A DNA stretch of 64,000 bases from Alcaligenaceae bacterium (lineage in GTDB: Bacteria > Pseudomonadota > Gammaproteobacteria > Burkholderiales > Burkholderiaceae_B). The notes below the pieces were generated by a model. It was not told the origin of the DNA, did no database searches, and saw only the letters and a list, made by a program, of their open reading frames with translations. Where the stretch lies: positions 62,001-126,000 of the forward strand of contig CANCMG010000001.1 in NCBI GenBank assembly GCA_947378965.1, given 5' to 3'. Shown here piece by piece: positions 52,941-62,999 of this stretch. How positions within the stretch are numbered: position 1 is the first letter of the stretch; the number at the start of each line of letters is the position of its first letter. The position numbers and the translations under genes were made by a program.

Positions 52941-53105
52941 CGGTGAGGCCAAGCATTTAGCCTACTTAGGTTCTTCTACGTCAAAATTAAAACGCTATTC
53001 TGACTGCGGACATTGACTAGAAAGACATTACGTAGCTCAGTAAAAAAGATTAACGTAACAGCACACTAGACGCAGAGACTGCACCAACACAAAGGGGATC
53101 ACCTC

Positions 53106-53990
53106 ATGACCATCAAAACTGTGGCTCTAATCGGCGCCGGCAATATGGGTTCGCGTATGGCGCGCTGCATCAAACGCGCTGGTTTCGAGTTGACAGTCTG
53201 CGATCAAGATCTAGCCGTGCTCGCAGAATTCAAAAAAGAAGGAGTGGGCGTCACGCAAGACCCTCGCGACTGTGCTCAGGCAGATGCCATCATCGTGCTC
53301 GTTGCCAATGACGAGCAAATTATCTCGGTCACGTGCGGAGCCACAGGCTTTATCGATGCAATAGACCCTGAGCGCCAACCCTTAGTCTGCATCATGAGCA
53401 CCACCCTACCCTCTACGCTAAAACAGATCGCAGCCCGACTGAAGACCACCCGGGCACATTTGATCGATGCCCCAGTGAGCGGCGGTTTAGTCAAAGCCGA
53501 GCAAGGCACCCTCACCATCATGATGAGTGGTGACGACCAAGACTTAAACAGAGCCGAGCCTCTGATGCGCTCGATGGGCACTGAAATTTTTCGGTGTGGT
53601 GCGCTTGGCGCAGCAGAGGTGATCAAAGTGATCAACAACATGCTCGGCATTGCGAGCATCTATCTAGCAGCAGAGGCCTTTGAATTAGCAGCCAAACATG
53701 GCGTGAGCATTGAACAAATTGCACCGATTCTTGAAGTCAGCAGCGGCAGAAACTTTATGTCGCTTGACGGCGCGATGACACGTCAACACTATCAAGCCTG
53801 GGCACGCTCACCAGAGGCGTTTTTCTCGCTAGTCAATATCGTCAGCAAAGATTTACACTTAGCCAAGGCACTAGCCGACGAGGTCAACCTCGATTTGCCA
53901 CTTCTCAATGATGTGTCGCTTAACGTCGATGCCACCGATCAAACGGTGATGAAGCGCTGGATGCTAGCTGCCGGACAAAAGGTCACTTAA
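53106..53990 (+). CDS. 3-hydroxyisobutyrate dehydrogenase-family NAD(P)-dependent oxidoreductase
   Basis: A 294-residue beta-hydroxyacid dehydrogenase. The Rossmann loop is GAGNMGSRMARCI (residues 10-22), the substrate motif is DAPVSGGLVKAEQGTLTIM (about 120-138) and the catalytic lysine is in 'AEVIKVINNMLGI'. The family oxidises 3-hydroxyisobutyrate, tartronate semialdehyde and related hydroxy acids. It follows the liv importer, which suits valine-type or hydroxy-acid catabolism, though this is inference. Confidence 0.9.
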   Translation: MTIKTVALIGAGNMGSRMARCIKRAGFELTVCDQDLAVLAEFKKEGVGVTQDPRDCAQADAIIVLVANDEQIISVTCGATGFIDAIDPERQPLVCIMSTTLPSTLKQIAARLKTTRAHLIDAPVSGGLVKAEQGTLTIMMSGDDQDLNRAEPLMRSMGTEIFRCGALGAAEVIKVINNMLGIASIYLAAEAFELAAKHGVSIEQIAPILEVSSGRNFMSLDGAMTRQHYQAWARSPEAFFSLVNIVSKDLHLAKALADEVNLDLPLLNDVSLNVDATDQTVMKRWMLAAGQKVT

Positions 53991-54042
53991 GATACACTGC
54001 AATGCTGGCCTTCGCTTTTGCACGTGTCGCTCATGACTTTAA

Positions 54043-54807
<765 letters not shown>

Positions 54808-54987
54808 CGTGCTCAAAGGCATTGGTTAGCTCGGGCACAGCCAGAGGCTGCTCAGGCACAAGGCTTTAGCCCTTGTAACATCTTTCAACATATCATTTGC
54901 CTCAGGTATTGATGCAATCTATCCCAGCGCTCACTCAGCAAGGCATCAGAAACTTGAACAACACGGTAAAAACGAAAAGGATACAAA

Positions 54988-55962
54988 ATGTTTAGACGAA
55001 GAATATTGTCGGTAGGCGTGATCTCCCTCATGCTCGGCATCATTGCGCCGTCTCAAGCGCAAGATTTTCCGAGCAGACCAATTCGCCTGATCGTGCCGTT
55101 GGCCGCAGGGGGCGCCACCGACGTGGTTGCGCGCCTGATCGCAGACAAACTCTCTGAACAAGTCAAACAGCCTGTGATTGTTGAAAATCGCCCTGGTGCG
55201 CAAGGAATGATTGGCGTCGAGGCCGCAGCAAAAGCAGCACCCGACGGCTATACGCTGGTGTTTGGTTCGAGCACAACGATGGCAGCGATTTCAAGTCTGT
55301 ATAACAAGTTGCCTTTCGATCCTATCGAAGACTTTGCGGCGGTGGCCAAGGCACTTGATAATGCCTACAACGTGCTACTGGTGCCCACCTCTTTACCCGT
55401 TAACAACGTTGCAGAGTTAATTGCCTTTGCAAAAGCCAATCCAACAAAATTGAACTATGGGGCAGGCACAGCCAGCTCCAGAATTTGCATTGAAATGCTC
55501 AAGGTCATGTCTGGGGCAAGTATCGCCTTTGTTCCCTATAAAACATCCACGCAAGCGCTCAACGATTTAATGGGCAATCAGGTGCAACTGGTGTGCGAGC
55601 CAACCGGCTCGGGGATGGCGCTGGCTGCTAATGGCAAGCTTCGTGCAATTGCAGTCACAGGGCCACAGCGTATCGACGAAGCCCCAGGCGTTGCCGCAGT
55701 TGCCGAAACCGCAGGGCTCAAAGACTATGGGCACTGGTCGTGGCTGGCATTTTTTACCAAAGCTGGCACACCACCCGCCGTCATCGACAAGTTGAGCACC
55801 GAACTGCTAAGGGTCTTGGCCAATCCAGAGGTAGCAAGCAAAATCAAAAAATTTGGTTTTGATGTTGTACCGTCAGGGCCAAAAGAACTCGCAGCTTTAC
55901 AAAAAGAGGCCGTGACCAAATACGCAAAAATCGTAAAAGACGCGGGGATCACGCCCGAGTAG
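54988..55962 (+). CDS. Bug/TctC-family solute receptor
   Basis: A 324-residue receptor with signal peptide ending near 'SQAQD' (about residue 24). 'IRLIVPLAAGGATDVVARLI', 'VIVENRPGAQGMIGVEAAA' and 'PDGYTLVFG' are intact. Its 3' end overlaps the convergent trhO gene by 14 bp. The 180-bp upstream gap contains small hairpins but no clear promoter. Confidence 0.9.
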   Translation: MFRRRILSVGVISLMLGIIAPSQAQDFPSRPIRLIVPLAAGGATDVVARLIADKLSEQVKQPVIVENRPGAQGMIGVEAAAKAAPDGYTLVFGSSTTMAAISSLYNKLPFDPIEDFAAVAKALDNAYNVLLVPTSLPVNNVAELIAFAKANPTKLNYGAGTASSRICIEMLKVMSGASIAFVPYKTSTQALNDLMGNQVQLVCEPTGSGMALAANGKLRAIAVTGPQRIDEAPGVAAVAETAGLKDYGHWSWLAFFTKAGTPPAVIDKLSTELLRVLANPEVASKIKKFGFDVVPSGPKELAALQKEAVTKYAKIVKDAGITPE

Positions 55963-56902
55963 AGCTGTCGGGCATCTTTGCCCCAACATGAGCCGTGTCT
56001 CGTTTTTTAGCGAGCTCACACTGGCGCTGTCGCTCACGGGCGCCGCTCTTTTGTAGCTCGGTCGTTTTATTGATGCAGCGCGGGCAACTCACACCCTCTT
56101 CGTAAAGCGGCGATTCTGTTGCGCCGTCTGGTAGTGGCTGACGACAACAACGACACAACGGACGCGAGGTCTGCTGCAACCCATGCCCCACTGAAACGCG
56201 CTCATCAAACACAAAACACTCTCCCTCCCAGAGGCTTTGCCCGGGCGGGACGATCTCAAGGTATTTAAGAATGCCCCCCTCAAGATGGTAAACCTCGTCA
56301 AAACCCTTTGAACGCATCAGTGCGGTAGATTTTTCACAACGAATCCCACCGGTGCAGAACATTGCAACTTTAGGCTTTTTACCCGTGCGGGCTTCAAGCG
56401 CCTTGGCCTGATCCACCCAAGAAGGCAACTCAGAGAAGGTGCCGATATTCGGATCCAGCGCTCCCTTAAAGGTGCCTAGCTCAACCTCGTAGTCGTTTCG
56501 CGTATCGATCAGTACCACGTCAGGGTCGCTGATGAGTGCGTTCCAGTCTTGCGGTTTGACGTAGGTGCCAGCCATGCGGGTCGGGCTAATGCCAGGCACA
56601 CCCATCGTGACAATTTCTTTTTTTACGCGAATCTTCATTCGGCGAAACGGTGGGTTGTTAGCCCATGCCTCTTTGTGCTGTAAATCCGCAAAGGCTGGAT
56701 CTGACCGCAAATGCGCCAAGATAGCCCGAATATCAGACTCAGCCCCAGCCAAGGTGCTGTTAATGCCCTCGCGCGCCAACAGGATCAGACCTTTGACGTT
56801 GCGCGCTTCACACAACTCGAGCAGAGGTAACCTGCGTTGCTCAAAATCAGGTAAATCAACAAATTTATAAAAAGCGGCGGTCAGAAATTGGCTGGTAGGC
56901 AT
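55949..56902 (-). CDS. trhO: tRNA uridine(34) hydroxylase TrhO (rhodanese family)
   Basis: A 317-residue cytoplasmic enzyme that hydroxylates uridine 34 of certain tRNAs in an oxygen-dependent route to 5-methoxyuridine or cmo5U. The N-terminal acylphosphatase-like domain has 'GLILLAREGINSTLAG', and the rhodanese domain holds catalytic Cys183 in MFCTGGIRCEKS. A C-terminal cysteine cluster (CRCCRQPL and CPRCIN) follows. I chose the ATG at 56902 (MPTSQFLTAA); the open frame to 57028 is a non-family extension. It is the clearest housekeeping gene in the right half. The 279 bp upstream contain no gene. Confidence 0.92.
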   Translation of the reverse strand: MPTSQFLTAAFYKFVDLPDFEQRRLPLLELCEARNVKGLILLAREGINSTLAGAESDIRAILAHLRSDPAFADLQHKEAWANNPPFRRMKIRVKKEIVTMGVPGISPTRMAGTYVKPQDWNALISDPDVVLIDTRNDYEVELGTFKGALDPNIGTFSELPSWVDQAKALEARTGKKPKVAMFCTGGIRCEKSTALMRSKGFDEVYHLEGGILKYLEIVPPGQSLWEGECFVFDERVSVGHGLQQTSRPLCRCCRQPLPDGATESPLYEEGVSCPRCINKTTELQKSGARERQRQCELAKKRDTAHVGAKMPDSSTRA

Positions 56903-57181
56903 TAGTTCAGGCAGGTGGTCAGCAGAGGTCGTGTAAACAGAAGCATTGGGATAAAAAACATTCAGGCACAAACGCAGTGTTAAGACACAAAAGAATGAAA
57001 CCATCCGTATCTTAGCGTTAAGACTCAAGGCTTAGCTTGATAAAACGCAAGCCCCTGACAAACTACAAACCTAGAGTATAGAGATGGGGCAACAGCACGG
57101 TCTTACCACCTGCCACCCACCGAGCGCCCCCCATGAGCAAACTCAACAGACTCAGCAGCTCCCCGTCCCAGCAACGAGGTG

Positions 57182-58171
57182 CTAATTTCCCGTTAAGCGC
57201 TTCACAAAAGAAGCCGCATACGCGGGCGAACGAAACAGCAAAATAGGATCGTCGGTCGGGGCAATGCCATCACTCATCACCAACGGATCAAAGTTGATTT
57301 TTTCGCAGTCTGCGCCTTTTTGTGGGGTTGCCGAGGTCAGCGTGAGTACCCCCGCCTGAATAGTTTTACGTTCGGCTGGCCAATAAACTGTTGCATTGTT
57401 TTGCACATCCGAGGCCTCACCGATCGTGAGGATCATATTCCAGCGAACCGGCCCTTTTTGGGTTTTAGCAATCAGGTCGTCATCCAAAAAACGTGCTGGC
57501 ATCGTACCCATCTCTGCATCCGTTAAGCGCTTGACGCCGTCTTCAGGCTCAAACCTCCAACGCACCAAAGTCGTTTGGTTGTTAGGGTTAATAAACTTAA
57601 AGGTGTGAATGCCAAAAAATTCACTGTTGGCGTAACTCACCGGCGGATTATTTTTAGCCATGAATTCACCCAGCGGCTTAGTATCAGGATGAGTCTCTCT
57701 GAACTGCTTTTGCTTTTCTGGATCAGGCTTACCCGTTGCAGGATCAACCATGTTGGACAGCAAGCCTGCGTAAAACGTTTGAGGCGTCGCCGCGCCAAAC
57801 ACCGGCACATTCAGCATGGTGAAGTGGTGAAGGCTATCGCCCGGCAGTTTGAATTGCAAGGCCAAACCACGCGGGCTTTTAGCCGTATCTGGCGCTTTAG
57901 GGTTACCGCCCGGCAACGAAAAGCGACCAATCACAGGGATCGCGGCGCCCGAAAACAACGCCGAGCGCGTAAACGCTTGAGCGTCCTTTGAGCCAACAAA
58001 CGAACCGTCCACACAGACGCCGATAATATGGTTGCGCCGCTCGCCGGGGTGCACACCACCAAGCTTTTCGAGCGCACTGACGACTTGGTCTGCCGTCGGG
58101 GCTTGTTGCGCAGTTGCATTGAAGGTGCAAAATACAGAGGCTAGCGCCACTGAAAAGAGTTTTGCGTTCAT
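57182..58171 (-). CDS. Exported catalase-like peroxidase (SrpA/catalase-related family)
   Basis: A 329-residue heme protein with a signal peptide (MNAKLFSVALASVFCTFNATAQ, cleavage near residue 22), so probably periplasmic. 'RRNHIIGVCVDGSFVGS' carries the distal histidine, 'GRFSLPGGNPKAPDTAKSPRGLALQF' is the conserved core and 'FRSPAYAASF' lies near the end. It is the short catalase family that uses H2O2 with organic donors. The ATG at 58171 is preferred over 58207. It is divergent from the TfdA-like gene. Confidence 0.88.
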   Translation of the reverse strand: MNAKLFSVALASVFCTFNATAQQAPTADQVVSALEKLGGVHPGERRNHIIGVCVDGSFVGSKDAQAFTRSALFSGAAIPVIGRFSLPGGNPKAPDTAKSPRGLALQFKLPGDSLHHFTMLNVPVFGAATPQTFYAGLLSNMVDPATGKPDPEKQKQFRETHPDTKPLGEFMAKNNPPVSYANSEFFGIHTFKFINPNNQTTLVRWRFEPEDGVKRLTDAEMGTMPARFLDDDLIAKTQKGPVRWNMILTIGEASDVQNNATVYWPAERKTIQAGVLTLTSATPQKGADCEKINFDPLVMSDGIAPTDDPILLFRSPAYAASFVKRLTGN

Positions 58172-58224
58172 TGGGAGTAGCCTCAGGCTATAAGTTGAAG
58201 GATTCACTCTATTGCAGTGGCCTG

Positions 58225-58260
58225 TCTTAGATCCATTGCACTGAGCATCTTAGATCCATT
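58225..58260. repeat. Direct repeat of 13 bp in the catalase/dioxygenase intergenic region
   Basis: TCTTAGATCCATT occurs at 58225-58237 and again at 58248-58260, 23 bp apart, about two helical turns. Nearby is the perfect palindrome TTACCGGTAA (58304-58313). Both lie in the 195-bp divergent promoter region, so they are candidate regulator sites. No regulator gene is adjacent. Confidence 0.6.
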
Positions 58261-58366
58261 TTGCTTGAAATACCATCAAGTTTGGTGCCCTCAACCAAGA
58301 TTTTTACCGGTAATATTGCAGCATAAGAATGGGTAAACCCAGAATTTACCGCCTGAGACAACGATC

Positions 58367-59242
58367 ATGCACATTAGACCAATTGGTAACGACTTTGCCG
58401 CCGAAATTACGGATATCGACCTGCGCCAACCCCTGACAGCAGAACAGGTTCACACGATTGACCGCACGATGGATCAATACGCGGTCGTGGTGTTTCCAAA
58501 ACAAGAACTCGACGATGATCAAGAGGTGGCGTTTGCCCGCAGCTTGGGGCCGCTCGAAGAGACGCGCGCGGTAGTCGATGTGCACAAGCAACGGCTCGCG
58601 TACAACCAAATGAACGACATTTCGAATCTGGATGTCGATGGCTCAATTCTGGCCGCAGATGACCGGCGTCGCATGTTTAATTTAGGCAACGCGCTGTGGC
58701 ACTCGGATAGCAGCTTTAAGGCGACGCCCGCTAAGTACTCAATGCTGCATGCACGTGTGATTCCACCTGAAGGTGGTAACACTGAATTTGCCGACATGCG
58801 TGCGGCCTGGGATCGACTGCCTGATAAAACCAAAGCCTTCATCACGCCGTTAGTCTGCGATCACTCTTTAATCTATTCACGTGCGCAGCTAGGCTTTGAG
58901 GCGTTCAACGAACAAGAAAAAATCAACTATGCCCCAGTACCGCAACGCTTGGTGCGCAAACACCCAGGCTCTGGGCGTAAGTCAATTTATTTAGCTTCAC
59001 ATATTGGCGTCGTACACGGCATGCCTCGACCAGAAGGCATGGTGTTGATTCGAGACTTAATTGAAGAGGCCACCAGACGCGAGTTTGTCTACAGCCATGT
59101 CTGGAGTCAATTCGACCTAGTGATGTGGGATAACCGCTGCACCATGCATCGTGCACGTCCTTACGATGACAAACTCTACAAACGAGATATGCGTCGCATG
59201 ACCTTGACCGACAGCGCACCGACACTCGAGCAGCCGTTATAA
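58367..59242 (+). CDS. TfdA-like 2-oxoglutarate/Fe(II) dioxygenase (TauD/TfdA family)
   Basis: A 291-residue cytoplasmic dioxygenase. The iron ligands are H112 and D114 (LWHSDSSF) and H261 (DNRCTMHRARPYD), with the 2-oxoglutarate-binding arginine near 275. Positions and text are close to TfdA of 2,4-D degraders (H113, D115, H262), including 'YSMLHARVIPPEGGNTEFADMRAAWDRLP'. TfdA splits an aryl ether with 2-oxoglutarate and oxygen. The natural substrate here could be a phenoxy acid or another acid, as many such homologues are not herbicide enzymes. The cupin gene is 56 bp downstream. Confidence 0.92.
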   Translation: MHIRPIGNDFAAEITDIDLRQPLTAEQVHTIDRTMDQYAVVVFPKQELDDDQEVAFARSLGPLEETRAVVDVHKQRLAYNQMNDISNLDVDGSILAADDRRRMFNLGNALWHSDSSFKATPAKYSMLHARVIPPEGGNTEFADMRAAWDRLPDKTKAFITPLVCDHSLIYSRAQLGFEAFNEQEKINYAPVPQRLVRKHPGSGRKSIYLASHIGVVHGMPRPEGMVLIRDLIEEATRREFVYSHVWSQFDLVMWDNRCTMHRARPYDDKLYKRDMRRMTLTDSAPTLEQPL

Positions 59243-59298
59243 CTATTTTTTCAGTGCAGCCCTCAATAAAAATAAACTCAATCCCACCGGAGACCTTA

Positions 59299-59787
59299 AT
59301 GAAATTCACTCTCAATAGTTTTACGCTCATCATTGCCTGCGTACTCAATGCGTCACCCCTGATAGCTCAGGCTCAAACGACAACTAAAGACTTTGTCACC
59401 GTTAAGCGCGAGCAAATTGTCTGGAAAGATGGCGACCTCGGCGTGAAATCTACCGTTTTATTCGGCGACCCAACGAAACCTGGTCTGTATATCGTGCGCA
59501 ATATCTTTCCAGCCGGAATCATGAGTACCCCGCACTCACATGATCAAGACCGCTATGTCACTGTGATTCGCGGCACTTGGAATGCAGGCACGGGCCCAAG
59601 CTGGGATCCAGCCGGTACCGACCCTTTGCCCACCGGCAGTGTGATGTTTCACCCCGCCGGCGCGGTCCACTTTGATGGCTCGATCAAAGATGAAACAGAA
59701 GTACAAATTATGGGTATGGGTCCAGTCACCACCAAATCGGTCTATCCCGAATTAGGCCGTTTTGGTAACGCCCGAAAAATGAACTAG
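59299..59787 (+). CDS. Exported cupin-domain protein
   Basis: A 162-residue protein with a signal peptide ending near 'AQAQT' (about residue 24). The cupin motif 1 is 'PHSHDQDRYVTVIRG' and motif 2 'PAGAVHFDG', giving histidine metal ligands. The usual glutamate of motif 1 appears replaced by Asp/Arg. GGAGA precedes the ATG at 59299. It follows the TfdA-like gene and is likely cotranscribed. Function unknown; sensing or an enzymatic role in the periplasm is possible. Confidence 0.84.
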   Translation: MKFTLNSFTLIIACVLNASPLIAQAQTTTKDFVTVKREQIVWKDGDLGVKSTVLFGDPTKPGLYIVRNIFPAGIMSTPHSHDQDRYVTVIRGTWNAGTGPSWDPAGTDPLPTGSVMFHPAGAVHFDGSIKDETEVQIMGMGPVTTKSVYPELGRFGNARKMN

Positions 59788-60014
59788 GCGCGATATCCTG
59801 AACACTTACAGCCATTCATGACAGACCTCGTTTTCAGTATTCTGATTCTGGGGTCTGTAGGTCTGATTGCAGGCGTCATGGCCCGGATCAATTCTTTCAA
59901 AAAGAATTGTCTTGGCGCTACCTGAAAAACGTTTCATGCAGCTCATGGAGATTGTGATGCTAATTTCAGGGCTGAGCATTCTGGGCCAATGTCTGTACAG
60001 CCAATAAGCATCGT
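59788..60014. other. Intergenic region without a supported gene
   Basis: Between the cupin gene and the end of the second TRAP operon. A 35-codon hydrophobic frame begins with an ATG at 59818 but has no ribosome-binding site. No terminator with a U-tract is evident between the convergent ends. I see nothing else here. Confidence 0.5.
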
Positions 60015-61280
60015 TCACATTCGCAGCGTCATCGCCGGCACAAACGCAAACAGCAGCAAGATACCAATCGCTACAACATAAAATGGGATGAGCTCAATCA
60101 CCACCTTACCCATTTTGACCTGAGCGATCGAACTTGTAATAAACAAAGTGGTCCCAACCGGAGGATGGTACAGACCGATTGATAAATTGATAATCATCAT
60201 GATGCCTAACTGCACGGTATCCATGCCAATCGCAGCGGCTAAGGGCACGAACATTGGCGTCAACAACAGCACCGCTGCCGGCAGATCAATAAACATGCCA
60301 ACCGCTAACATGATCGCGTTCATCGATAAGATGATCATCCACGGTTCACCCAGCGTACGTTGAACAAAGGCCACAAAATCTGCTGGCAACTGTTCAAACG
60401 TCAAAATCCATCCAATCACACTTGAAGCCATGATGATGAGCATCACGACCGCCGTGGCGAGTCCGGCATCGACAATCGAGTGTTTGAGTCGCGCCATTGA
60501 AAGATCGCGATAGATGATCCAAGACACAACGAGCGCGTACAGCGTCGACATCACGCTGACTTCGGTAGGCGTTGCTATACCAAACCGCAAAAAGATAATA
60601 ATTAAAACGGGCAACGCCAACGCCGGTAATGAATACAGCAGTTGAACCCTAAAACGCCCCCAGTCAAACGGGGTAGTATCTCTTGGAAAACCTCGTCGAC
60701 GCCCTTGTATGTAGCACACCAACATAAACCCACCGCACATAATGACGCCAGGCAAGATACCTGCCACAAACAATGCGCCAATTGAGGCATTCGACACCAA
60801 TGAATAGATGATCATCGGAATCGAAGGGGGGATGAGGATATCAATGGTTGCGGCCGCGGCGATCGTGCCCGCGGCAAATGCGGGAGGGTAGCCAAGCTTT
60901 TTTAACCAGGGGATTAACAGCGAACCAATCGCGGAGGCATCTGCAACGGCAGAGCCCGAAACGCCGCCAAAGATCGTCGACGACATGACACCCACTTGCG
61001 CCGGACCACCGTGAAAACGCCCCATCAACGTCGACAATAAATCAATCAAATGCTGACCGAGCTTGCCACCGACCATCAGCGATCCGGTCAACATAAAAAA
61101 TGGGATTGCGATCAAAGGGAAACTTTGTGTTTGAGTGACAAGCTGCGACACAATAAACTCTGAACCCAATCTCTCTGAAGGCATCAGCCCCAGCTGAGCG
61201 CCAACGATCAGGGCGTGCGCAATTGGCAATCCAAGCATCGCGAGTGCCAAAAATGCAATGAAGGTAGCAATCGATAACAT
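60015..61280 (-). CDS. TRAP transporter large permease (DctM family)
   Basis: A 421-residue permease of standard length with about 12 helices. 'AIPFFMLTGSLMVGGKLGQHLIDLLSTLMGRFHGG', 'FGGVSGSAVADASAIGSLLIPWL' and 'IDILIPPSIPMIIYSLVSN' are typical. It is 9 bp after the DctQ gene and forms a P-Q-M operon on the minus strand. It contrasts with the 626-residue DctM at 32154, so the two TRAP systems are of different subgroups. Confidence 0.93.
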   Translation of the reverse strand: MLSIATFIAFLALAMLGLPIAHALIVGAQLGLMPSERLGSEFIVSQLVTQTQSFPLIAIPFFMLTGSLMVGGKLGQHLIDLLSTLMGRFHGGPAQVGVMSSTIFGGVSGSAVADASAIGSLLIPWLKKLGYPPAFAAGTIAAAATIDILIPPSIPMIIYSLVSNASIGALFVAGILPGVIMCGGFMLVCYIQGRRRGFPRDTTPFDWGRFRVQLLYSLPALALPVLIIIFLRFGIATPTEVSVMSTLYALVVSWIIYRDLSMARLKHSIVDAGLATAVVMLIIMASSVIGWILTFEQLPADFVAFVQRTLGEPWMIILSMNAIMLAVGMFIDLPAAVLLLTPMFVPLAAAIGMDTVQLGIMMIINLSIGLYHPPVGTTLFITSSIAQVKMGKVVIELIPFYVVAIGILLLFAFVPAMTLRM

Positions 61281-61289
61281 GGCAAACTC

Positions 61290-61835
61290 TCAGTGTTCGG
61301 CAAAGGCCGAGGCTGTCTGCCCACTACTAATGTAGCGGCCATGCATGCCTTGGGTCAGATACATACGTATCGATTGTGTGACTGCAGTCAAAACCAACAA
61401 CACAAAGGCAATTAAAAAACACGTATAGGTCACAGAAGACGGCACCCCCAAAACCGGCGTCCGCTCGGTACTGACGATCGGCATCAAGGTAAAGGCTCCC
61501 CAGGCTAGCGAGCTATACGCTGCAATGAGAATCAAGCTGTTTCCCATAATCACTAAGCGTCGATACTTAAGCGAAATTTTTTCAAGAAACCAGACAATAC
61601 TAATGTGCGAACCGTACTGCGCTGCGAGCACGACTCCGGCCATCACCATCCACGGAAAGATCAGCTCAGGGGCTTCGCCACCTGCCTTCAAACTTGTTGA
61701 AGACAGGTAACGTAAAAACACGTTGATGGCTAAGATCCCAAACAAGAGCACAGTCGTCACATACAAGACAAAACGGCACACCGCTGCAATACAAGCGTCA
61801 ATTAAGTCACAGATTTTCAGCAGCATCACGCTCAT
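61290..61835 (-). CDS. TRAP transporter small permease (DctQ family)
   Basis: A 181-residue protein with four membrane segments. 'INVFLRYLSSTSLKAGGEAPELIFPWMVMAGVVLAAQYGSHISI' is the DctQ core. It lies 19 bp after the receptor gene and 9 bp before DctM, so all three are likely cotranscribed. Confidence 0.9.
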   Translation of the reverse strand: MSVMLLKICDLIDACIAAVCRFVLYVTTVLLFGILAINVFLRYLSSTSLKAGGEAPELIFPWMVMAGVVLAAQYGSHISIVWFLEKISLKYRRLVIMGNSLILIAAYSSLAWGAFTLMPIVSTERTPVLGVPSSVTYTCFLIAFVLLVLTAVTQSIRMYLTQGMHGRYISSGQTASAFAEH

Positions 61836-61854
61836 CTCACGTGCTCCTCGTTAA

Positions 61855-62844
61855 TTACTTACCAGCTCTAACCGCTTGCGCAGCGTCTACAACCTTCTTG
61901 ACGAAGGCGCCCTGCGGCCCCTTGAGCCAGGACTCGGTGACTGATTGCGTGGCCGCGTTAAAGGGAGCCAAATCAACCGTATTCATTTCAATCCCTTTTG
62001 CTTTGAGTTCGCCAACCAATTTTTGATCTGACTCAAGCGACAACTGACGATTGAGCTTTGTCGCTTCGGCAGCAGCCTCGCGAATAATCTTTCGATCAGC
62101 TTCTGACATACGATCGTACGTGCGCTTAGACATCACAAATGGCGTCATCTCGTACTTATGCGCGGTAAAAGAGATGAACTTTTGCACTTCATACAGTTTG
62201 GATGAATAGATATTCATCAGTGGATTCTCTTGCCCATCCACCACACCCTGTTGCAAGGCGACATACAGCTCAGAGAACTTAATTTGCTCGGGCTCTGCAC
62301 CCAACGCTTTCATAATGTCGATAGTGGCTGGATCAGGTGGTGTGCGCACCTTTAAGCCTTTCATGTCAGCGGGCGTCTTGATTGGGCGAAGCTTATTAGA
62401 CACATGACGAATGCCGTTATCCCAGTACCCCAGAACGATCAAGCCTTTTTCAGCCGAGATTTTGGCGAGTTCTTCACCAGCGGGGCCATCAAGAACTTTC
62501 CAAGCGTCTTGTAAGGTCGGAAACAAGAACGGCATGCCAAACGCAGAGTATTCTGGCACGACAGACGAAATCGAGCCTTGCGAATTTGCGGCAAAATCAA
62601 CAACGCCACTGCGTAGCGATGTCAAGATTGGCACATCGTCGCCCAACTGAGCAGCTGGTGCGACCTGCACTAGCATTTTGCCGCCACTTTTTTCTTTAAC
62701 AATATCCGCGAACTTAACCGAGGCTTCGTGCTTTGGATTGCCAATTGCCGCGTTATGACCGAGCGTCAATTTCATCTGGGCACTAGCGCCCACCGAAATA
62801 AACAGACACGAGGCGGCAAGCATCGTTTTAAATAATTGCTTCAT
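61855..62844 (-). CDS. TRAP transporter substrate-binding protein (DctP family)
   Basis: A 329-residue periplasmic receptor. The signal peptide is MKQLFKTMLAASCLFISVGASAQ. 'KLTLGHNAAIGNPKHEASVKFADIVKEKSGGKM' and 'KLRPIKTPADMKGLKVRTPPDPATIDIMKALGAEP' are DctP signatures; the arginine of VRTPP binds the carboxylate. I chose the ATG at 62844, preceded by GGAGAC. Upstream on the minus strand is a tandem 20-bp repeat that falls in the leader or promoter. The transketolase neighbour suggests a sugar-acid ligand, by inference. Confidence 0.92.
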   Translation of the reverse strand: MKQLFKTMLAASCLFISVGASAQMKLTLGHNAAIGNPKHEASVKFADIVKEKSGGKMLVQVAPAAQLGDDVPILTSLRSGVVDFAANSQGSISSVVPEYSAFGMPFLFPTLQDAWKVLDGPAGEELAKISAEKGLIVLGYWDNGIRHVSNKLRPIKTPADMKGLKVRTPPDPATIDIMKALGAEPEQIKFSELYVALQQGVVDGQENPLMNIYSSKLYEVQKFISFTAHKYEMTPFVMSKRTYDRMSEADRKIIREAAAEATKLNRQLSLESDQKLVGELKAKGIEMNTVDLAPFNAATQSVTESWLKGPQGAFVKKVVDAAQAVRAGK

Positions 62845-62868
62845 GGTTTGTCTCCGTTTCGATTTTAG

Positions 62869-62945
62869 TAATCTGTTTTCAAGGTTAATCATCTATTTTC
62901 AATGCTAATCATCTATTTTCAATGCTAATCATCTATTTACAAGTA
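62869..62945. repeat. Tandem repeat, 20-bp unit, about four copies, upstream of the second TRAP operon
   Basis: The unit TAATCATCTATTTTCAATGC occurs at 62886-62905 and 62906-62925, with a variant copy at 62926-62945 and a 17-bp degenerate copy at 62869-62885. It begins 24 bp before the receptor ATG on the minus strand. It could be repeated regulator sites or a slippage-prone leader that tunes expression. Confidence 0.88.
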
Positions 62946-62999
62946 TTAGCGACATCACAATAGCCATCAAGCATCGCCTCACTTGACGTCTTTGAACCT

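Noticed and set aside
54838-54882. Small hairpins after the lipoprotein receptor gene
   Set aside because: Stems of 5-6 bp with no U-tract; not enough for a terminator.
59818-59925. 35-codon hydrophobic frame beginning MTDLVFSILILG
   Set aside because: No ribosome-binding site and no family resemblance; could be a chance frame.
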